From an uncultured Candidatus Melainabacteria bacterium (GTDB lineage Bacteria > Cyanobacteriota > Vampirovibrionia > Gastranaerophilales > Gastranaerophilaceae): 64,000 bases of DNA. Positions 8,095 through 16,770 of this stretch are shown one piece after another; within the stretch, counting starts at the first letter, position 1; each line of letters begins with the position of its first letter. The notes beneath the pieces are model-generated. The model made no database searches, was not told where the DNA came from, and saw nothing but the letters and a program-made list of their open reading frames with translations. The DNA is taken from assembly GCA_932182025.1 (NCBI GenBank), contig CAKNXK010000023.1, positions 62,001 through 126,000 on the forward strand, in the 5' to 3' direction. The translations under genes were made by a program, and so were the position numbers.

Positions 8095-10716
8095 CTATTT
8101 GGCATGTTGGCATACAAATTTATCAAATATAAATTTATTTTCTTCTGATGAAAATAATCTGTCTCCAACACCTTTTATCTTAACCTCATAATAAGAAGTC
8201 ACCTGTTTTATTCCGGGAGTTCCGGCATCTCTCGCCGGTTTAGTCATCGCTGTTTCAAACTTTGTGAAAATATTTAAACAGTTTGGATATTTATAATAAT
8301 TATAGATTTCTCTTTTAACTTTACTAGTTAAAACAACCGTGTGTTTTTGCTTATTATCAAAAGTGCATTGAAGTTCTGTATCTGTATTTAAGTATAATTC
8401 CTCAATATAAGATTTAATAAAACGATTTTCTATTTCACCATCATTAGGTGAAAATTCATTTAAGAAACTGCGCATACTTGTCTTATTATCAGAATTTTGC
8501 CAATCTTCAATTTTTATTAAAAATCTTATCAATAATGCAGTTGGCAAATTTGAGGTTTTTATAACATCCTGCATTGATTTTGAATAATTACAATACTGTT
8601 CTTTATTGATTAAATTTGAAAGAATATTCGCATTTATAATATATTGTCCTGCTTTTTTAGGATTTATAGTTCCATCAGCCTCTTTTGCATATTCTTCTGC
8701 TTCTGATATCAAATCAGAAGAATCATTTTTACAATCCCAATAAACAAGCTCCCTTTCTAAAGAAAAAGTATCTGTATTATCTTTATAAAATGCATTTATA
8801 ATATATTTGCAATTCTCACAAGTACTATTAGACTTATCTTTGATTAGATACTTAGTGCATATACTTATTAAGCTATCTTGCCGTGTTTTAGCCAAATCTT
8901 GTATAATATCATACATTTCATTATAAACATCTTCTGTTTTTGATTTCTCTTGTTCAATTTTATCCAGTTCATTATAAATATTATTTACAAGCTCTGAACT
9001 CATAATGTCTTCCAGATTTTTACTTCCGCTAACAACTAAGTTCAATTTTTTTATGAAGTCTTTTAGAAGTTTTTTATCACTAAATCCATGAATTTCATTA
9101 AGAATAGTATCTACCAAAGTTACAAGCTCAGTTTCTTCATAAAGATTGCTGTTATTTATAAATAACTCCATAAACTCAACGGACAACTGTTCATCAGATA
9201 AACTCTTCTGATAATTAAGATAATTTTTGATAGTAGAAACTGATATTCCTAATGTCTCACTTATTTCTTTTTGGTTTTTCCCCTCCGCAATTAAAGCTGT
9301 AATTTTATGTTTTAACCCTTTCATTTCTTCCAGTTTCATTGCATATTTTGTTTTAAGATTAGCTCTTGCAAGTTTGAGTCTTATATTATCATTTGTATTA
9401 CATCCAAAATACTCTGTCATCTGTTTTAATGACATACCTTTCTTTACACATTCCTGCAAAGCTTCGTCTGTAACATTCTCTAAATTATACGCGCGAGAAG
9501 CTTGCTGCTTAGTCTGCTGTTCGAATAGCTTTAACTTATTTCGTATTCTGCCGCTGGAACATTTAAAATAATTTGCCATATCCAATAACGACATATTCTT
9601 TTCTAAGCATTCCAAAATCTCTTCCCTTGAGATTTCAACAAGCTCACGATTTCTTATTTGATGCTCAGTAGCAAGCTCAAATCGATTAAGTCTTCTTCTT
9701 ATAGTACCTGTCGAACAACCAAAAAATTCAGCCATTTGGTAAGTATTCATTTTTTTAGATAAACACTCCTTAATAGCGTCTTCTGTTAATATATCATCCC
9801 ATTTGCCAAGCTCACTCTGCCTTTTCGTTTGTAATCCAAGTTTATCAAGACGTTGTGATATTGTTTCAGGTGAACAACCAAAAAATTTCGCAATTTCTAT
9901 TGTTGTCATGCCTTTTGCCCAGCACTCAACAATTTTTTCCATAGATATTGACTGTACTTTTTCAAGCTTTTTTTGTCCATCGGTTTGAAGCTTAAGACTA
10001 TCTAATATACGCAGCATTGTCGCTACGCTTACATTATATATGCCGCATAAGGATTCCAGACTTGCACCGCTTTTAACTAAAGCAGCAATTTCCGGCGCTT
10101 TTTCTTTAGTTATTTGCGCAACCTTTTGCAAATTCTGTTGCCGCTCTGATGTAACTTGATATTTCTTAGAACGCTCTAAAACCTGTTTATATGAACATCC
10201 TGTATGATTTGCTATGCTGTGATATGAATACCCTTTATCAACATAGTATCTCAACATCTCTTCTGCAAGAACAACATCAGCATATTTTATTTTTTTATTA
10301 TTACTAAATCCAATTTCAGAAAAATCATCCGGTTTTGATTTGTCATTAATCCTCTCTAAGACTAATTCTTTCACCAAAGATTTAATGTAGTCATTCTCAT
10401 TACAATCCTTAAACAACATTCTAACTTTATAACTTATATAATTTTGAAGCTGTTTTTCATCTGCAAGAAAATTATCTTTAACAACAATATACGTTTCTCT
10501 GCCAATATATTGAGAAAGTACTTTCTTTATTAAATCATCTTCAGACTTATCTTCTTTTTGCGACATAAGAATACCTGCCAATCCGACAGCAGCCGCTGCT
10601 GCACTGGCAGTTTTTATAGTATTTTCTCCCAAATTAGCTAAAGTATTAACAGGAACCTTAGCCTTGAATTTTAAGGATATATTATTTTGCTCAAATTGAA
10701 CACTATTTATTTTCAT
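8095..10716 (-). CDS. Protein with seven tandem helix-turn-helix repeats (873 aa), unknown function
   Basis: The N-terminus is MKINSVQFEQNN followed by KFKAKVP and an alanine-rich hydrophobic stretch (about 36-50). Residues 147-502 hold seven HTH units whose turns fall at about 163, 218, 270, 323, 375, 428 and 480, a period of 52-55. The unit consensus is K-x-M-[ST]-x3-[IM]-A-x-[FY]-F-G-C-S-x3-I-x2-[RK]-L, with a different recognition helix each time (for example SPETISQRL, STGTIRRRL, SSGRIRNKL). The last ~370 residues are mostly helical, with scattered cysteines (CENC, YWDCK), and match nothing I know. It could be a multi-finger DNA-binding regulator or an exported DNA-binding effector. It is unrelated in function to mntP and dnaB beside it. 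Confidence 0.8.
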   Translation of the reverse strand: MKINSVQFEQNNISLKFKAKVPVNTLANLGENTIKTASAAAAAVGLAGILMSQKEDKSEDDLIKKVLSQYIGRETYIVVKDNFLADEKQLQNYISYKVRMLFKDCNENDYIKSLVKELVLERINDKSKPDDFSEIGFSNNKKIKYADVVLAEEMLRYYVDKGYSYHSIANHTGCSYKQVLERSKKYQVTSERQQNLQKVAQITKEKAPEIAALVKSGASLESLCGIYNVSVATMLRILDSLKLQTDGQKKLEKVQSISMEKIVECWAKGMTTIEIAKFFGCSPETISQRLDKLGLQTKRQSELGKWDDILTEDAIKECLSKKMNTYQMAEFFGCSTGTIRRRLNRFELATEHQIRNRELVEISREEILECLEKNMSLLDMANYFKCSSGRIRNKLKLFEQQTKQQASRAYNLENVTDEALQECVKKGMSLKQMTEYFGCNTNDNIRLKLARANLKTKYAMKLEEMKGLKHKITALIAEGKNQKEISETLGISVSTIKNYLNYQKSLSDEQLSVEFMELFINNSNLYEETELVTLVDTILNEIHGFSDKKLLKDFIKKLNLVVSGSKNLEDIMSSELVNNIYNELDKIEQEKSKTEDVYNEMYDIIQDLAKTRQDSLISICTKYLIKDKSNSTCENCKYIINAFYKDNTDTFSLERELVYWDCKNDSSDLISEAEEYAKEADGTINPKKAGQYIINANILSNLINKEQYCNYSKSMQDVIKTSNLPTALLIRFLIKIEDWQNSDNKTSMRSFLNEFSPNDGEIENRFIKSYIEELYLNTDTELQCTFDNKQKHTVVLTSKVKREIYNYYKYPNCLNIFTKFETAMTKPARDAGTPGIKQVTSYYEVKIKGVGDRLFSSEENKFIFDKFVCQHAK

Positions 10717-10769
10717 ACAACTTAATAAAGTAAATTCTATACAAAAAATTGCTTAAAATTTTACAAAGA

Positions 10770-12173
10770 TTAAAATACGTCCGTTTTAATCGGGTTTTTG
10801 AATTTTGTAATATTTCCTTGGAATAGAAGCTTAACAGTACCTACAGGCCCGTTTCTGTGTTTTGCAATAATAATTTCAGCTTCGCCTTTGTTTGCAGCTT
10901 TTTCTGATTCTTCCTCATCACTTTCAGCATTTTTGTAGTATTCATCACGATAAATAAACATTACAATATCCGCGTCTTGTTCAATAGAGCCTGATTCTCT
11001 TAAGTCTGACAACATTGGACGCTTGTCAGTTCTGCTTTCTACTGCACGTGATAACTGAGAAAGAGAAATAATCGGTACATTCAATTCTTTTGCAAGGATT
11101 TTCAAACCTCTTGAAATACTTGAAATCTGCTGCATACGATCTTCTCTGCCTGTTCCCTCAATCAATTGCAAATAGTCAATTACAATTAATCCGAGATTTT
11201 TTTCTGCCATTGCAAGCCTACGACATTTTGCCCTCAAATCAGTAATTGTGCAACCGGCTGTATCATCAATATAAATAGGGGCTTGAGACAAGCTGTCCAT
11301 TGCAACAGCCAATTTTTCCCAGTCTTTAGCCTGCATATTACCGGTTTTTAATCTTTGGGTATCAACTTCTGCTTCAGAACACAAAAGTCTCTGTACAAGC
11401 TGATCCTTTGACATTTCTAATGAGAATATTGCTACAGGAATATTTGCTTTTACAGCTACATTTTGTGCAATATTAAGTGCAAACGATGTTTTACCCATTG
11501 CAGGACGAGCCGCCAAAATAATCAAATCTGATTTTTGAAGCCCGTTCATCATTGTATCCAGATCATAAAAAGCAGTTGGAGTACCTGTTAATTGACCTTT
11601 GTTATTATATCTTTCTTCAATAATTGCATAACTATCATAAACTAAATCTTTAATCGGCATTAGAGCTTGAGAAGCTTTTTGTGAAGCAATATCAAAAATT
11701 AATTTTTCAGCAGTTTCAAGAGATTCTTCAATAGGATTCAAATCATATCCGGAATTAATAATTTCAGAACCTGCATTGATTAAAGAACGCTTAATCGCCT
11801 TTTCCTGAACAATTCTTGCATAATATTCTACGTTTGTTGTTGTAATTGTTTTGTAGCTTAAATCATTGATAAAAGCACGACCACCAACCAATTCAAGCTT
11901 CTGATTAATATTCAAAACATCTGAAACAGAAACGATATCAATCTTGTCTTCGCCGTTATACAATTGAAGCATAGCCTCATAAACATATCTGTGAGCTGGC
12001 TTATAGAAAGATTCCGGTCTTAAATGCTCAACAATTCTATTCATACAAGAGGGACTTACAAGTATTGCACCTAAAATCGCCTCTTCAGCATCAATATTTT
12101 GAGGCATTAGTTCAGATAATTCGTTTTGTTTATTTTTATTTTTTGAAGAATACGAAGTTGCCATTGAGAACAT
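10770..12173 (-). CDS. dnaB: Replicative DNA helicase DnaB
   Basis: DnaB is the hexameric 5'-3' helicase at the replication fork. The N-terminal DnaG-interacting helical domain begins with MPQNIDAEEAILGAIL. The RecA-like ATPase follows with Walker A AARPAMGKTS (about residue 220), Walker B IVIDYLQLI and the DLRESGSIEQDADIV arginine-finger region. No ribosome site is obvious. ATG 12173 (467 aa) and ATG 12164 are plausible; a TTG at 12200 would add nine poorly conserved residues. No intein is present. It is divergent from infA across ~300 bases. Confidence 0.96.
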   Translation of the reverse strand: MFSMATSYSSKNKNKQNELSELMPQNIDAEEAILGAILVSPSCMNRIVEHLRPESFYKPAHRYVYEAMLQLYNGEDKIDIVSVSDVLNINQKLELVGGRAFINDLSYKTITTTNVEYYARIVQEKAIKRSLINAGSEIINSGYDLNPIEESLETAEKLIFDIASQKASQALMPIKDLVYDSYAIIEERYNNKGQLTGTPTAFYDLDTMMNGLQKSDLIILAARPAMGKTSFALNIAQNVAVKANIPVAIFSLEMSKDQLVQRLLCSEAEVDTQRLKTGNMQAKDWEKLAVAMDSLSQAPIYIDDTAGCTITDLRAKCRRLAMAEKNLGLIVIDYLQLIEGTGREDRMQQISSISRGLKILAKELNVPIISLSQLSRAVESRTDKRPMLSDLRESGSIEQDADIVMFIYRDEYYKNAESDEEESEKAANKGEAEIIIAKHRNGPVGTVKLLFQGNITKFKNPIKTDVF

Positions 12174-12388
12174 TGTGACAGCAAAACAATTTTGAAGCAA
12201 GAGGATGTTAAATAATTTTAAGATTGTTTATTAAAACATAGAATTGTTTAAAAGTAATAAAGCGGGAGAAAAATACGTTAAATTGATACATTTTGACATG
12301 CATTTTGCAAATAGCGTTTAAAACCTAAATTTATAAAAACAATCTTTAATAAAACTTAACAAAAATAGCCCAAATGTAATAAAACTGC

Positions 12389-12416
12389 TTGCAAACAGAA
12401 ATTTAGCAAATATTAT
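12389..12416 (+). promoter_or_regulatory. Candidate promoter of the infA ribosomal-protein operon
   Basis: TTGCAA at 12389-12394 and TATTAT at 12411-12416 are 16 bases apart and would start transcription near 12423, about 48 bases before the infA ATG. The alternative TTGACA at 12293 lacks a convincing -10 box. Confidence 0.45.
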
Positions 12417-12424
12417 TAATTAAG

Positions 12425-12441
12425 ATGCCTAATAGTGGCAT
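12425..12441 (+). promoter_or_regulatory. Leader hairpin upstream of infA
   Basis: ATGCC (12425-12429) pairs with GGCAT (12437-12441) around a seven-base loop. It sits right at the 5' end of the leader predicted from the promoter above, 30 bases before infA. It may be a transcript-stabilising or control hairpin; the stem is short, so this is tentative. Confidence 0.35.
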
Positions 12442-12470
12442 TAAATTGATAGCCGAAAATAGAGGAAAAC

Positions 12471-12686
12471 ATGGCAAAAGACGTAATTGAAATTGAAGGT
12501 ACTATATTAGAGTCAATGCCGAATGCAATGTTCAGAGTAAAACTCGAAAACGGACACGAAATTCTGGCTCACATCTCTGGTAAAATCAGAAAGAATTTCA
12601 TCAGAATTCTTCCGGGAGACAAAGTAAAGGTCGAAATGACTCCATACGATTTAACAAAAGGAAGAATTACATTCAGACTTAAGTAA
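12471..12686 (+). CDS. infA: Translation initiation factor IF-1
   Basis: IF-1 is a 71-aa OB-fold protein that blocks the ribosomal A site during initiation. MAKDVIEIEGTI, the GHEILAHISGK strand and the closing LTKGRITFRLK match the family end to end. GAGGAAAAC precedes the ATG. It is the first gene of a ten-gene ribosomal operon; the usual upstream neighbours secY, adk and map are absent here. Confidence 0.97.
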   Translation: MAKDVIEIEGTILESMPNAMFRVKLENGHEILAHISGKIRKNFIRILPGDKVKVEMTPYDLTKGRITFRLK

Positions 12687-12715
12687 CAAAAGTATATAAA
12701 GTAAAGGAAAAAACA

Positions 12716-12829
12716 ATGAAAACAAGATCATCAGTAAAACCTATGTGCGACAAATGCAAAGTTATCAGAAGAAAAGGCAGAGTTGCAGTTATTTGTGAAA
12801 ACCCAAAACACAAACAAAGACAAGGTTAA
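12716..12829 (+). CDS. rpmJ: 50S ribosomal protein L36
   Basis: The 37-aa product reads MKTRSSVKPMCDKCKVIRRK and onwards, with the C-x2-C and C-x4-H zinc ligands of the zinc-binding L36 form. AAAGGAAAAAAC provides a ribosome site. It lies between infA and rpsM, the classical position. Confidence 0.96.
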   Translation: MKTRSSVKPMCDKCKVIRRKGRVAVICENPKHKQRQG

Positions 12830-12877
12830 TCAAGTAAAACAAAGTTAAGTACATTTAATTAATAAAGGAAAGAAAAT

Positions 12878-13246
12878 ATGGCAAGATTAGTAGGGGTAGA
12901 TTTACCTCGTAACAAAAGACTAGAAGTAGCTCTTACATACATTTATGGTATCGGACCGGCTAGAGCTGCAAAGATTCTTGAAACAACTGGTATTTCTCCA
13001 GATTTAAGAACAGACGATTTAACAGAAGATGATATTCGTTTATTACGTAATGCATTATCTGAATACCACATCGAAGGTGACTTGAGACGTGAAGTAGCTA
13101 TGAACATTAAACGTCTTCAAGAAATCAACTCTTACAGAGGTATGAGACACAAAAGAGGTCTTCCTTGCAGGGGTCAAAGAACAAAAACTAACGCAAGAAC
13201 AAGACGTGGTAAAAAGACCGGACCTATCGCAGGTAAGAAGAAATAG
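12878..13246 (+). CDS. rpsM: 30S ribosomal protein S13
   Basis: S13 lies in the head of the small subunit and contacts P-site tRNA and the 50S subunit. The 122-aa protein has the helix-two-turn-helix YIYGIGPARA, the RRNALSEYHIEGDLRRE-like region and the basic tail ending GPIAGKKK. It starts with MARLVGVDLP after AAAGGAAAG. The 136-bp GC-rich element described below begins directly after its stop. Confidence 0.97.
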   Translation: MARLVGVDLPRNKRLEVALTYIYGIGPARAAKILETTGISPDLRTDDLTEDDIRLLRNALSEYHIEGDLRREVAMNIKRLQEINSYRGMRHKRGLPCRGQRTKTNARTRRGKKTGPIAGKKK

Positions 13247-13382
13247 TTGAATTTTCCGTAGTGTGACGGCTCGCCGAGCGAGACTAGCACGAAGTATCGC
13301 GGAGCTAAGTGAATGACAGTTTTGCGGGAGCAAAACGAAATGAACGACAGCGTAGCGTGGAGGAATAATTCAAGACCGAAAC
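13247..13382. repeat. GC-rich element with terminal inverted repeats between rpsM and rpsK
   Basis: The left end TTGAATTTTCC (13247-13257) and right end GGAATAATTCAA (13371-13382) are inverted repeats differing by one base. The interior is far more GC-rich than the operon and holds the hairpins GCTCG-C-CGAGC (13270-13280) and TTTTGC-GGGA-GCAAAA (13319-13334). No protein or tRNA is encoded. It looks like a miniature inverted-repeat element or a structured RNA; I see no clear target-site duplication. Confidence 0.6.
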
Positions 13383-13422
13383 TTTAAAAAGAAAATAAAT
13401 AGTAACATAAAGGATAAGAAAA

Positions 13423-13809
13423 ATGGCAAGACCAAAAACTACAAAGAAAAAAGAAAAGAAAAATGTATTGCAAGGGGTTGTACATATTCAATCTACTTTC
13501 AACAATACAATTGTAACTTCTACTGATACACAAGGTAATGCTATTGCTTGGGCTACAGCAGGTGCTTCAGGATTCAAGGGTGCTAGAAAAGGTACTCCGT
13601 TCGCAGCACAATCTGCAGCTGAACAAGTAGCAAAAAAATCAATTGACCAAGGTATGAAAAAAGTTGAAGTTTATATCAAAGGCCCTGGTTCAGGACGTGA
13701 AACAGCTATCAGAGCTATTCAAGCAGCTGGACTTGAAATCACTTTGATTAAAGACGTAACACCAATTCCTCACAACGGATGCAGACCTCCTAAAAAGAGA
13801 CGCGTATAG
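13423..13809 (+). CDS. rpsK: 30S ribosomal protein S11
   Basis: S11 forms part of the platform of the small subunit near the anti-Shine-Dalgarno sequence. The 128 aa include GVVHIQSTFNNTIVT, GFKGARKGTPFAAQ and the C-terminal TPIPHNGCRPPKKRRV signature. An AAAGGATAAGAAA site precedes the ATG. It is separated from rpsM by an unusual 176-base gap containing the inverted-repeat element. Confidence 0.97.
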   Translation: MARPKTTKKKEKKNVLQGVVHIQSTFNNTIVTSTDTQGNAIAWATAGASGFKGARKGTPFAAQSAAEQVAKKSIDQGMKKVEVYIKGPGSGRETAIRAIQAAGLEITLIKDVTPIPHNGCRPPKKRRV

Positions 13810-13840
13810 TCCAGAGGAAACAGACAGTAAATACAAAATA

Positions 13841-13886
13841 GCGGGGGCTTACTTCAAGCCAAAAAAGTAAACCATAGATGCCCCGC
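13841..13886 (+). promoter_or_regulatory. Structured leader upstream of rpsD
   Basis: GCGGGGGC (13841-13848) can pair with GCCCCGC (13880-13886), with TTAC/GTAA extending the stem inward. The alternative inner hairpin GGCTT-ACTTC-AAGCC (13846-13860) competes with it. S4 represses its own operon through a leader structure in several bacteria, so this is a reasonable candidate autoregulatory site placed 20 bases before rpsD. Function is inferred. Confidence 0.5.
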
Positions 13887-13905
13887 AAAAGAAAAGGAGA
13901 AAAAA

Positions 13906-14508
13906 ATGGCAAGATACACAGGACCAACTAATAAGTTATTCAGAAATAAGAAAGTTAAAGATTTGTCAAATAGAAAACTAACTTCTTCTATGAGACAAAC
14001 AGCTTCAGGACAGCACGGTGCTGTTAGAAAGAAACTTTCTGAATACGCTTTACACTTAGCAGAAAAACAAAAAATCAGATTCACATACTTAGTAAGTGAA
14101 AAACAATTTGCTAAATATTATAACGAAGCAGCAAGAAGAAAAGGTGTTACAGGTACAATCCTTCTTCAACTTCTTGAATCAAGACTTGACAACATTCTTT
14201 ACAGAGCAGGTTTTGGTGTAACTCGTAAGCAATCAAGACAAATCGTTAACCACGGTCATGTTCTAGTTAACGGTAAAAAAGTAGATATTCCATCATATTT
14301 AGTAAAACCTGAAGATGTAATCACAATCAAGGTTAAGAGCAGCGATTACTTAAAAGCTGTTATGAGCACAATTGATTTATCTTGCGCTCCAGCTTGGGTA
14401 ACTGTTGATAAAGATGCTTTGAAAGTTACATTCGACAGAGTTCCAGAAAGAGAAGAACTCGATCCGGAAATCAAAGAACAACTAGTTATAGAGTACTATT
14501 CAAAATAG
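13906..14508 (+). CDS. rpsD: 30S ribosomal protein S4
   Basis: S4 is a primary 16S rRNA binder and translational repressor. The 200-aa protein ends its N-terminal region with a YYNEAARRKG segment and has the S4 RNA-binding domain starting at ESRLDNILYRAGF, with NHGHVLVNGKKVDIPSY. It lies between rpsK and rpoA, as in many Firmicutes; photosynthetic cyanobacteria usually carry rpsD elsewhere. GAAAAGGAGA gives a strong ribosome site. The N-terminus lacks the four zinc cysteines of the zinc-binding S4 type. Confidence 0.97.
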   Translation: MARYTGPTNKLFRNKKVKDLSNRKLTSSMRQTASGQHGAVRKKLSEYALHLAEKQKIRFTYLVSEKQFAKYYNEAARRKGVTGTILLQLLESRLDNILYRAGFGVTRKQSRQIVNHGHVLVNGKKVDIPSYLVKPEDVITIKVKSSDYLKAVMSTIDLSCAPAWVTVDKDALKVTFDRVPEREELDPEIKEQLVIEYYSK

Positions 14509-14526
14509 TCGATAGGAGAGAATAAT

Positions 14527-15531
14527 ATGGAATTAAAAATTAAAACTGTTAATACTATGGCCGGTTCTGACGGTTCACAATATGGTAAATTCACCATTGA
14601 ACCATTGGAAAGAGGTTTTGGTACAACTATCGGTAACGCTCTTAGAAGAGTTTTGCTTTCAAGCCTTGAAGGTACTGCTGTAACTTCTTGCAGAATTGAA
14701 GGTATTACTCACGAATACACAGCTATTCCTGGTGTATTAGAAGATGTTATTGATGTTATGTTAAACCTTAAAGGCTTAGCAGTTAAAACTGATTCTAAAG
14801 AACCTCAACATTTGAGAATTGATGTTGATAGAGCAGGTGCAGTATTAGCAAGTGATATTCAGCTTCCTGCAGGTGTTAAAGTTGTTAACCCTGACTGGTT
14901 AATCTGTACAATTGCAGAAGGCGGATCATTCCACGCTGATATTATTGTTGAAACAGGCAAAGGCTATGTAGCTAATGATGTTCCAAGAAATGCTAAAGCA
15001 GGAGCTTCTATCGATATGCTTCCAATTGATGCAACATTTATGCCAATCAAGAGAGTAAGCTACGAAGTAGAAAACACTCGTGTTGGCGACAGCATTGACT
15101 TTGACAAATTGACTTTGGAAATTTGGTCAAACGGTACTGTAGATGTAACATCAGCTCTTTCTTACGCTTCAGAACTTCTTATTGAACACTTTGTTCAAAT
15201 TGCCGGTATTTCTGGTAAAACTATTCAAAGAGAAGTTGAAGAAGTTGCAGTTGCTAAAGATGAGACAGTTGAAGCTTCAGCTGATGAACCATCAATCACT
15301 ATTGATGAATTAGAATTATCAGTAAGAGCATACAACTGCTTAAAAAGAGCAAGCATCAACTCTATGGCTGAACTATTAAAGAAATCAGAACATGATTTGT
15401 TAAATATTAAAAACTTCGGTAAAAAATCATCTGACGAAGTAATCGAAAGATTACACCACTTCGGTTTAGACTTAGCTCCAAACCCTGAATTGGATGAAGA
15501 TGGTATGGTTATTGAAGCAGCAAACGACTAA
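14527..15531 (+). CDS. rpoA: DNA-directed RNA polymerase subunit alpha
   Basis: The alpha dimer nucleates RNA polymerase assembly and its C-terminal domain contacts UP elements and activators. The 334 aa include the N-terminal dimerisation region (GFGTTIGNALRRVLLSSLEGTA), a linker rich in Glu/Ala (about 240-255), and the alpha-CTD starting ELELSVRAYNCLKRA with NFGKKSSDEV. Ribosome site GATAGGAGAG precedes the ATG. Confidence 0.97.
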   Translation: MELKIKTVNTMAGSDGSQYGKFTIEPLERGFGTTIGNALRRVLLSSLEGTAVTSCRIEGITHEYTAIPGVLEDVIDVMLNLKGLAVKTDSKEPQHLRIDVDRAGAVLASDIQLPAGVKVVNPDWLICTIAEGGSFHADIIVETGKGYVANDVPRNAKAGASIDMLPIDATFMPIKRVSYEVENTRVGDSIDFDKLTLEIWSNGTVDVTSALSYASELLIEHFVQIAGISGKTIQREVEEVAVAKDETVEASADEPSITIDELELSVRAYNCLKRASINSMAELLKKSEHDLLNIKNFGKKSSDEVIERLHHFGLDLAPNPELDEDGMVIEAAND

Positions 15532-15559
15532 TAGATAATTATAATAAAGGGAAAAAACA

Positions 15560-15988
15560 ATGAGACACCAAACAAAAAAACATACGCTTGGTAAAGCACA
15601 AGACCAGAGAAAGGCTTTGTTGCGTTCATTGGCTACTGAACTTTTTACTCACGGTGAAATCAAAACAACTATGGCTAGAGCAAAAGCTTTACAACCATAT
15701 GCTGAAAACGTTATCACTATGGCTAAAAAAGGTGACTTGAACTCAAGAAGACTTGCTGGCAAATATATTTACGATAAAGAAATCGGACAATTAATTGACA
15801 CAGCTACAGGTGAAGTATTTGATGCTCCACAAGAAGGCAAAAAACTTGCTAAACAAACTGTTCTAAGAAAATTATTCAGCATCATCGGTGTTAAATACTC
15901 TTCTAGACAGGGTGGTTACACAAGAATTTTCAGACTTCCTCCTCGTAGAGGTGATGCTTCTGAAATGGCATTAATTCAATTGGTATAA
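15560..15988 (+). CDS. rplQ: 50S ribosomal protein L17
   Basis: L17 sits near the exit tunnel of the large subunit. The N-terminus LGKAQDQRKALLRSLAT and the C-terminal GGYTRIFRLPPRRGDASEMA are typical. At 142 aa it is about 20 residues longer than the compact bacterial form; the extra part is a hydrophilic insert around residues 75-100 (IGQLIDTATGEVFDAPQEG). It ends three bases before truA. Confidence 0.96.
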   Translation: MRHQTKKHTLGKAQDQRKALLRSLATELFTHGEIKTTMARAKALQPYAENVITMAKKGDLNSRRLAGKYIYDKEIGQLIDTATGEVFDAPQEGKKLAKQTVLRKLFSIIGVKYSSRQGGYTRIFRLPPRRGDASEMALIQLV

Positions 15989-15991
15989 TTA

Positions 15992-16753
15992 ATGCGCTAC
16001 GCTCTTGATGTCCAGTATATTGGCAAGGACTATGACGGCAGCCAAATTCAATTTGAAGGCGGTAAAGAAATAGGAACCACGATACAGGGCAAATTGGAAA
16101 GAGCATTACGTACGTTGATAATCGGAAAAACTTCCGAAAATAGACCGATAAAAACAATCTTCTCCGGAAGAACTGATAAAGGTGTAAATTCATTAGGACA
16201 AGTCGTTCATTTTGATACAGATAGGACGATTGTTGCTTCAAAGTTCATCTATCAAATGAACGAAATCTTGCCTGATGATATATCAGTTAATAACTTGAGA
16301 ATTGTTGACCAGTCGTTTCATGCTCAGAAATCTGCAAAGAGTAGATATTACAGGTATGAATTAATCAATCGCAAATATAAACAAGCGTTTGACGGTGATA
16401 TCTTAAGAGTAAAATACGATTTGGATGTAGAGCGCATGCAATGTGCTTTGAACTTCTTAAAAGGTGAACATGATTTTTCAAGTTTTAAAAGTTCCGGAAC
16501 GCTTAACCCGAGCAAAGTTTGTTTTATAACTAGAGCTGAAGTTGAAAAACAAGGCGATAGGGTTTTTATCCATCTTGAAGGAAATCGCTTCCTTTACAAT
16601 ATGGTAAGAACGATAGTCGGTACCCTTCTTGAAATGGAAGGGCATAATTTGCCGGCAGAACACATGAAAATGGTTCTGGAGGCAAAAGACCGCCGTAAGG
16701 CGGGAAGAACTGTTAGTCCATACGGGCTGACATTAGTAAAGGTAAATTATTAA
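15992..16753 (+). CDS. truA: tRNA pseudouridine(38-40) synthase TruA
   Basis: TruA isomerises uridines 38-40 in the anticodon stem. The catalytic aspartate is in the FSGRTDKGVNSLGQ motif (about residue 60), and the C-terminal NRFLYNMVRTIVGTLL helix matches the family. The 253-aa product starts at ATG 15992 immediately after rplQ, without a separate ribosome site of strength, so coupling with rplQ is likely. truA commonly sits between rplQ and rplM. Confidence 0.96.
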   Translation: MRYALDVQYIGKDYDGSQIQFEGGKEIGTTIQGKLERALRTLIIGKTSENRPIKTIFSGRTDKGVNSLGQVVHFDTDRTIVASKFIYQMNEILPDDISVNNLRIVDQSFHAQKSAKSRYYRYELINRKYKQAFDGDILRVKYDLDVERMQCALNFLKGEHDFSSFKSSGTLNPSKVCFITRAEVEKQGDRVFIHLEGNRFLYNMVRTIVGTLLEMEGHNLPAEHMKMVLEAKDRRKAGRTVSPYGLTLVKVNY

Positions 16754-16770
16754 AGAAGGAATAAACTAAT

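Larger units (their letters stand above)
12174..12470. other. Divergent intergenic region between dnaB and infA
   Basis: About 297 AT-rich bases carry no gene that I can support. They hold a TTGACA at 12293-12298, a TTGCAA/TATTAT pair nearer infA, and a short hairpin in the presumed infA leader. It must contain promoters for both divergent units. Confidence 0.7.

Noticed and set aside
9227..9571. 114-aa plus-strand frame under the HTH-array gene
   Set aside because: It mirrors the repeated minus-strand HTH codons and has no independent support.
10770..12173. Intein in dnaB, a common insertion site
   Set aside because: The ATPase motifs run without interruption at normal spacing.
13255..13370. 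tRNA or small rRNA inside the GC-rich rpsM-rpsK gap
   Set aside because: No cloverleaf, anticodon loop or CCA-adjacent acceptor stem can be drawn; the paired parts are unrelated hairpins between terminal inverted repeats.
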